This document shows, one piece after another, positions 3,214 through 5,376 of a stretch of DNA of 5,376 nt (positions within the stretch are counted from its first letter, which is position 1; every line of letters begins with the position of its first letter). A program made the position numbers and the translations under genes. The stretch is from Candidatus Dadabacteria bacterium (GTDB lineage: Bacteria; J088). The notes beneath the pieces were generated by a model. That model was given only the letters and a program-made list of their open reading frames with translations, had not been told where the DNA came from and did not search any database. The DNA lies in the NCBI GenBank assembly GCA_003695505.1, contig RFIY01000277.1, forward strand, positions 1 through 5,376, given 5' to 3'.

Positions 3214-5376
3214 TTATCCGTCGAGGCCCGGCTTTGTCTGCCCCCGAATAGAGGCGGGACCAGGCTTCGCGGATCCGGTTCCCGCACCCACGTCGATCTG
3301 CCAGGTCTTGCGCACGCCCGCCGTCAGGTCATCGCCCGACAAGGACGGGCCGGAACGCACCGTGACGTTGCCCGAAAACTCGATGCAGTAGGTGCCGACG
3401 TCGTCCGGCGCGGTAATTCCCAGCAACGAGACGGTGTGCGCACCCGTACTGACGTTGACCGCCACCGGGAACGGCCGCGACGGTGCCGGCATCGACGAGA
3501 CGACCGCGCCATCGACATACAATGCGAAGGTATCGTCGTTGGCCGCGCCACAGTCTCCATAGGTGATCGTGACGTTGGCCTCCTCGACCTCGAACGGCAG
3601 CGGCTCCGATGTTCGGTCACCGACCGTGACGATCACATCACCCGACACGGCATCCTTCGGCACGGACACGACCAGAAAGGCCGGCGTCGCCGCCAGGACG
3701 GGTGCGTTGACGCGACCGTCTTTTCCGGCAAACGTCACGGTGTGGTCGCCGAGCCGTGTACTGAAGCCACAGCCGTAGATGCGGACTCTGGTGCCCGCGG
3801 CACCTTTTGCCGGTTCCAGACCCGTCGCCTGAATCGAGTCCGCGGCGACCTGAATCACCGCATCACTTTCGACGGTCTGGTTCTGATGGCGCACGACCAG
3901 ATGGTACTCACCATCGGACAGATCGCCGGTGGCAAACTCGACCGTCATCGCGCTGCCGTCGGGCCGGATGTAGACGGGGTCACCATCCGCGCGCCCGAGT
4001 GAGACTTCTGGCTTGACCGTCTTCTTCCAGAACAGTGACCCCTGCGGAACGGGATTGAAGCCGCGCCCATTGACATAGAGCTTCACTGGCTTGCCGTCCG
4101 GGTCGGGCGCCAGACAGGCTGGCTGCACCGACTGAATGTCGAGCGGATAGTCCAGCTCGAAATTGATCTGGCCCGACGTCGACAGCATGTCAGTTGCGCT
4201 GAGCACGACGGAGCCAAAGGTATTGACGGCGCCGAGCCCTTCCCAGGCCGCCTTGATCTGCCCAAGATACGGCGTGATATAGACCGCGATCTGTTTGGCG
4301 ACCTGGGCCGACAGTTTCTTCAGTACCGCCTCTGGTGTGAGCCAGCCCAGTCCGCGTGCGACCACCTTCGCGAACGCCTGACAGGCGTCACCCGGCGGCA
4401 ACTGCAGGCAGCTCGCGAGAAACTGATCGACGATCACATCGAAGATGCGTTTCTTGACCGTGCGCATCATGCCATTGGGATTGGAGATGATGCTCTGGAT
4501 CACGCCATTCCACTTGTCTGGACCGATCAGGTCGATCAGGATGCTGGCCGCATCCTGGGAGCGCAACTTCTGGCCGAGCAGTTTCTTGAGCATGAACTCG
4601 TTGAACAGTGGCAACACGACCCCGTCGAGGACGAGTCGCCCGACGAGATAACTGCGCACATAGCCATCTGCGCTGTTGCCTCTGGCGCCTGCCGTAATGA
4701 TTTCGAATGTCGAGTCGCGACCCGCGACCGGAACGTTTGTCGACGACGCGATGAACAACAGGCCCCAGCCCTGCGGTCCGATGATATTACTGTCCCAGGG
4801 GTGGCGGATGTGCGGCCGAATCTCGGTCCCGTCCGCGGCAACCACCCGGGCCGACATATACAGTTTCGTGTCGTTCTGCAGATCGATGTCGGCGGGTTCA
4901 ATCGGTTCGAGTCGAACGCCTTCCTGCTCCTGAGCCGGCTTGAAGTCAGGTACGGCCGGCGCCAGGCCGGTCGTTGACTGCAACGTCGTCGCGACACGCT
5001 CGGCCGCCGCGGCCAGCGCCGCGCCGTAGGCGTCGAGCAGACGGCCATCTTCGAAGGCCGCAAATGCGCGCGGATTGCGATCGAGTCGCTCGGCCAGTAC
5101 CGTCGCAAACTCGCCGACCTCGGGCGTCGCCGCGATTTCGCTGCGAATCAGACTCCACCGTGTGACCGGCTGCGACGCCATGTAGCCGAGTCCGACAAAG
5201 ATGGCCTGGATCGCGGTCGATTCGGCGGACAGCTCGACGCTCGTATCGTCGGGCAGCACGAGCGCGGCATAGATGGCATAAGGTCCGTTCTTGTCTTCGC
5301 CGTTCAGCGTCAGAACGTCGGCCTCGGCGTCGACCCGAAGCGCGCCGGCGTCTCCTGCGCGATCCACTTCGAGGAC
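3214..5376 (-). CDS. Large probable surface/periplasmic protein with IPT/TIG-like domains (5' end outside window)
   Basis: The frame is open from the window edge (VLEV...) to a TAA (complement of 3214-3216), 720 visible codons. Numbering from the valine codon at 5367: residues 1-60 are beta-rich with a VELSAESTAIQAIF segment; 60-135 are helical; 160-255 return to strands (LYMSARVV, GLLFIASST); 255-395 are mainly helical with a close pair Cys320/Cys329. Residues 409-507 (SVQPACLAPD...YVNGRGFNPV) and 511-594 (GLEPAKGAAGTRVRIYGCGFS...VTVGDRTSEPLPFEV) resemble IPT/TIG immunoglobulin-like domains: a proline-containing 'SVxP/LxP' opening, a GxGF turn and closing strands. A further beta domain (597-672) has Cys606 and Cys661. 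TIG domains occur in many exported or cell-surface proteins. The cysteines suggest an oxidising compartment, but the signal peptide or lipobox would lie outside the window. Enzymatic motifs were not seen. The GTG at 5365-5367 is probably not the true start. Confidence 0.8.
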   Translation of the reverse strand, partial: VLEVDRAGDAGALRVDAEADVLTLNGEDKNGPYAIYAALVLPDDTSVELSAESTAIQAIFVGLGYMASQPVTRWSLIRSEIAATPEVGEFATVLAERLDRNPRAFAAFEDGRLLDAYGAALAAAAERVATTLQSTTGLAPAVPDFKPAQEQEGVRLEPIEPADIDLQNDTKLYMSARVVAADGTEIRPHIRHPWDSNIIGPQGWGLLFIASSTNVPVAGRDSTFEIITAGARGNSADGYVRSYLVGRLVLDGVVLPLFNEFMLKKLLGQKLRSQDAASILIDLIGPDKWNGVIQSIISNPNGMMRTVKKRIFDVIVDQFLASCLQLPPGDACQAFAKVVARGLGWLTPEAVLKKLSAQVAKQIAVYITPYLGQIKAAWEGLGAVNTFGSVVLSATDMLSTSGQINFELDYPLDIQSVQPACLAPDPDGKPVKLYVNGRGFNPVPQGSLFWKKTVKPEVSLGRADGDPVYIRPDGSAMTVEFATGDLSDGEYHLVVRHQNQTVESDAVIQVAADSIQATGLEPAKGAAGTRVRIYGCGFSTRLGDHTVTFAGKDGRVNAPVLAATPAFLVVSVPKDAVSGDVIVTVGDRTSEPLPFEVEEANVTITYGDCGAANDDTFALYVDGAVVSSMPAPSRPFPVAVNVSTGAHTVSLLGITAPDDVGTYCIEFSGNVTVRSGPSLSGDDLTAGVRKTWQIDVGAGTGSAKPGPASIRGQTKPGLDG

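Noticed and set aside
3206-3230. CGGGC...GCCCG inverted repeat with inner CGGATTATCCG at the convergent 3' ends
   Set aside because: Arms are short (5 bp), mostly inside the coding end of the TIG gene, and the two folds conflict. Not strong enough to call a terminator.
5365-5367. GTG as the true start of the TIG-domain gene
   Set aside because: The frame stays open to the window edge, no Shine-Dalgarno site is visible, and the protein begins there in the middle of a beta strand pattern without a signal peptide.
1-5376. Search for defence systems, mobile elements, CRISPR arrays, tRNA and phage genes
   Set aside because: No periodic repeats, transposase or nuclease motifs, or tRNA-like folds were recognised by eye on either strand.

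Overview
The window is GC-rich (about 60-65% by eye), tightly packed chromosomal DNA. The best guess is a proteobacterium, probably gammaproteobacterial: there is a classical GDP-L-fucose synthase, a PaaI-type thioesterase, an RRWF...FQLC small-protein family I associate with proteobacteria, and AGGA-type ribosome binding sites. No species can be named from the sequence. I see no rRNA, tRNA, insertion sequence, integrase, CRISPR array, toxin-antitoxin pair or phage gene.

Left, plus strand (1-844): the tail of an unidentified gene (stop at 67-69) overlaps a gamma-glutamylcyclotransferase-like gene starting with GTG at 47. The end of that gene is folded into a set of mutually exclusive hairpins (442-492). 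Then comes a small exported protein (581-844) with its own good Shine-Dalgarno site. A UUCG-loop hairpin (859-876) separates it from the convergent block.

Middle, minus strand (2274 down to 878): a complete GDP-L-fucose synthase (fcl) is followed after 77 bases by a 120-residue uncharacterised protein. The 77-base gap (1241-1317) holds no gene or strong terminator, so the two may be co-transcribed. A perfect 20-bp palindrome lies inside fcl.

Right of centre, plus strand (2367-3201): a PaaI-family thioesterase reads divergently from fcl across a 92-base spacer. It overlaps by 17 bases a three-helix membrane protein of unknown function, which suggests translational coupling.

Right, minus strand (5376 down to 3214): a large gene, cut at its 5' end by the window edge, encodes a probably exported, cysteine-containing protein. 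It has a helical middle and a C-terminal stack of beta-sandwich domains, including two IPT/TIG-like domains. It converges on the membrane protein with only 12 bases between stop codons.

The genes do not form one obvious pathway. Fcl points to fucose-containing surface glycan and the TIG-domain protein to the cell surface, but no glycosyltransferase or gmd gene is in view. I found no convincing new multi-gene system. The most checkable oddities are the competing hairpins, the unassigned parts of the TIG protein, the small exported two-cysteine protein and the palindrome in fcl.
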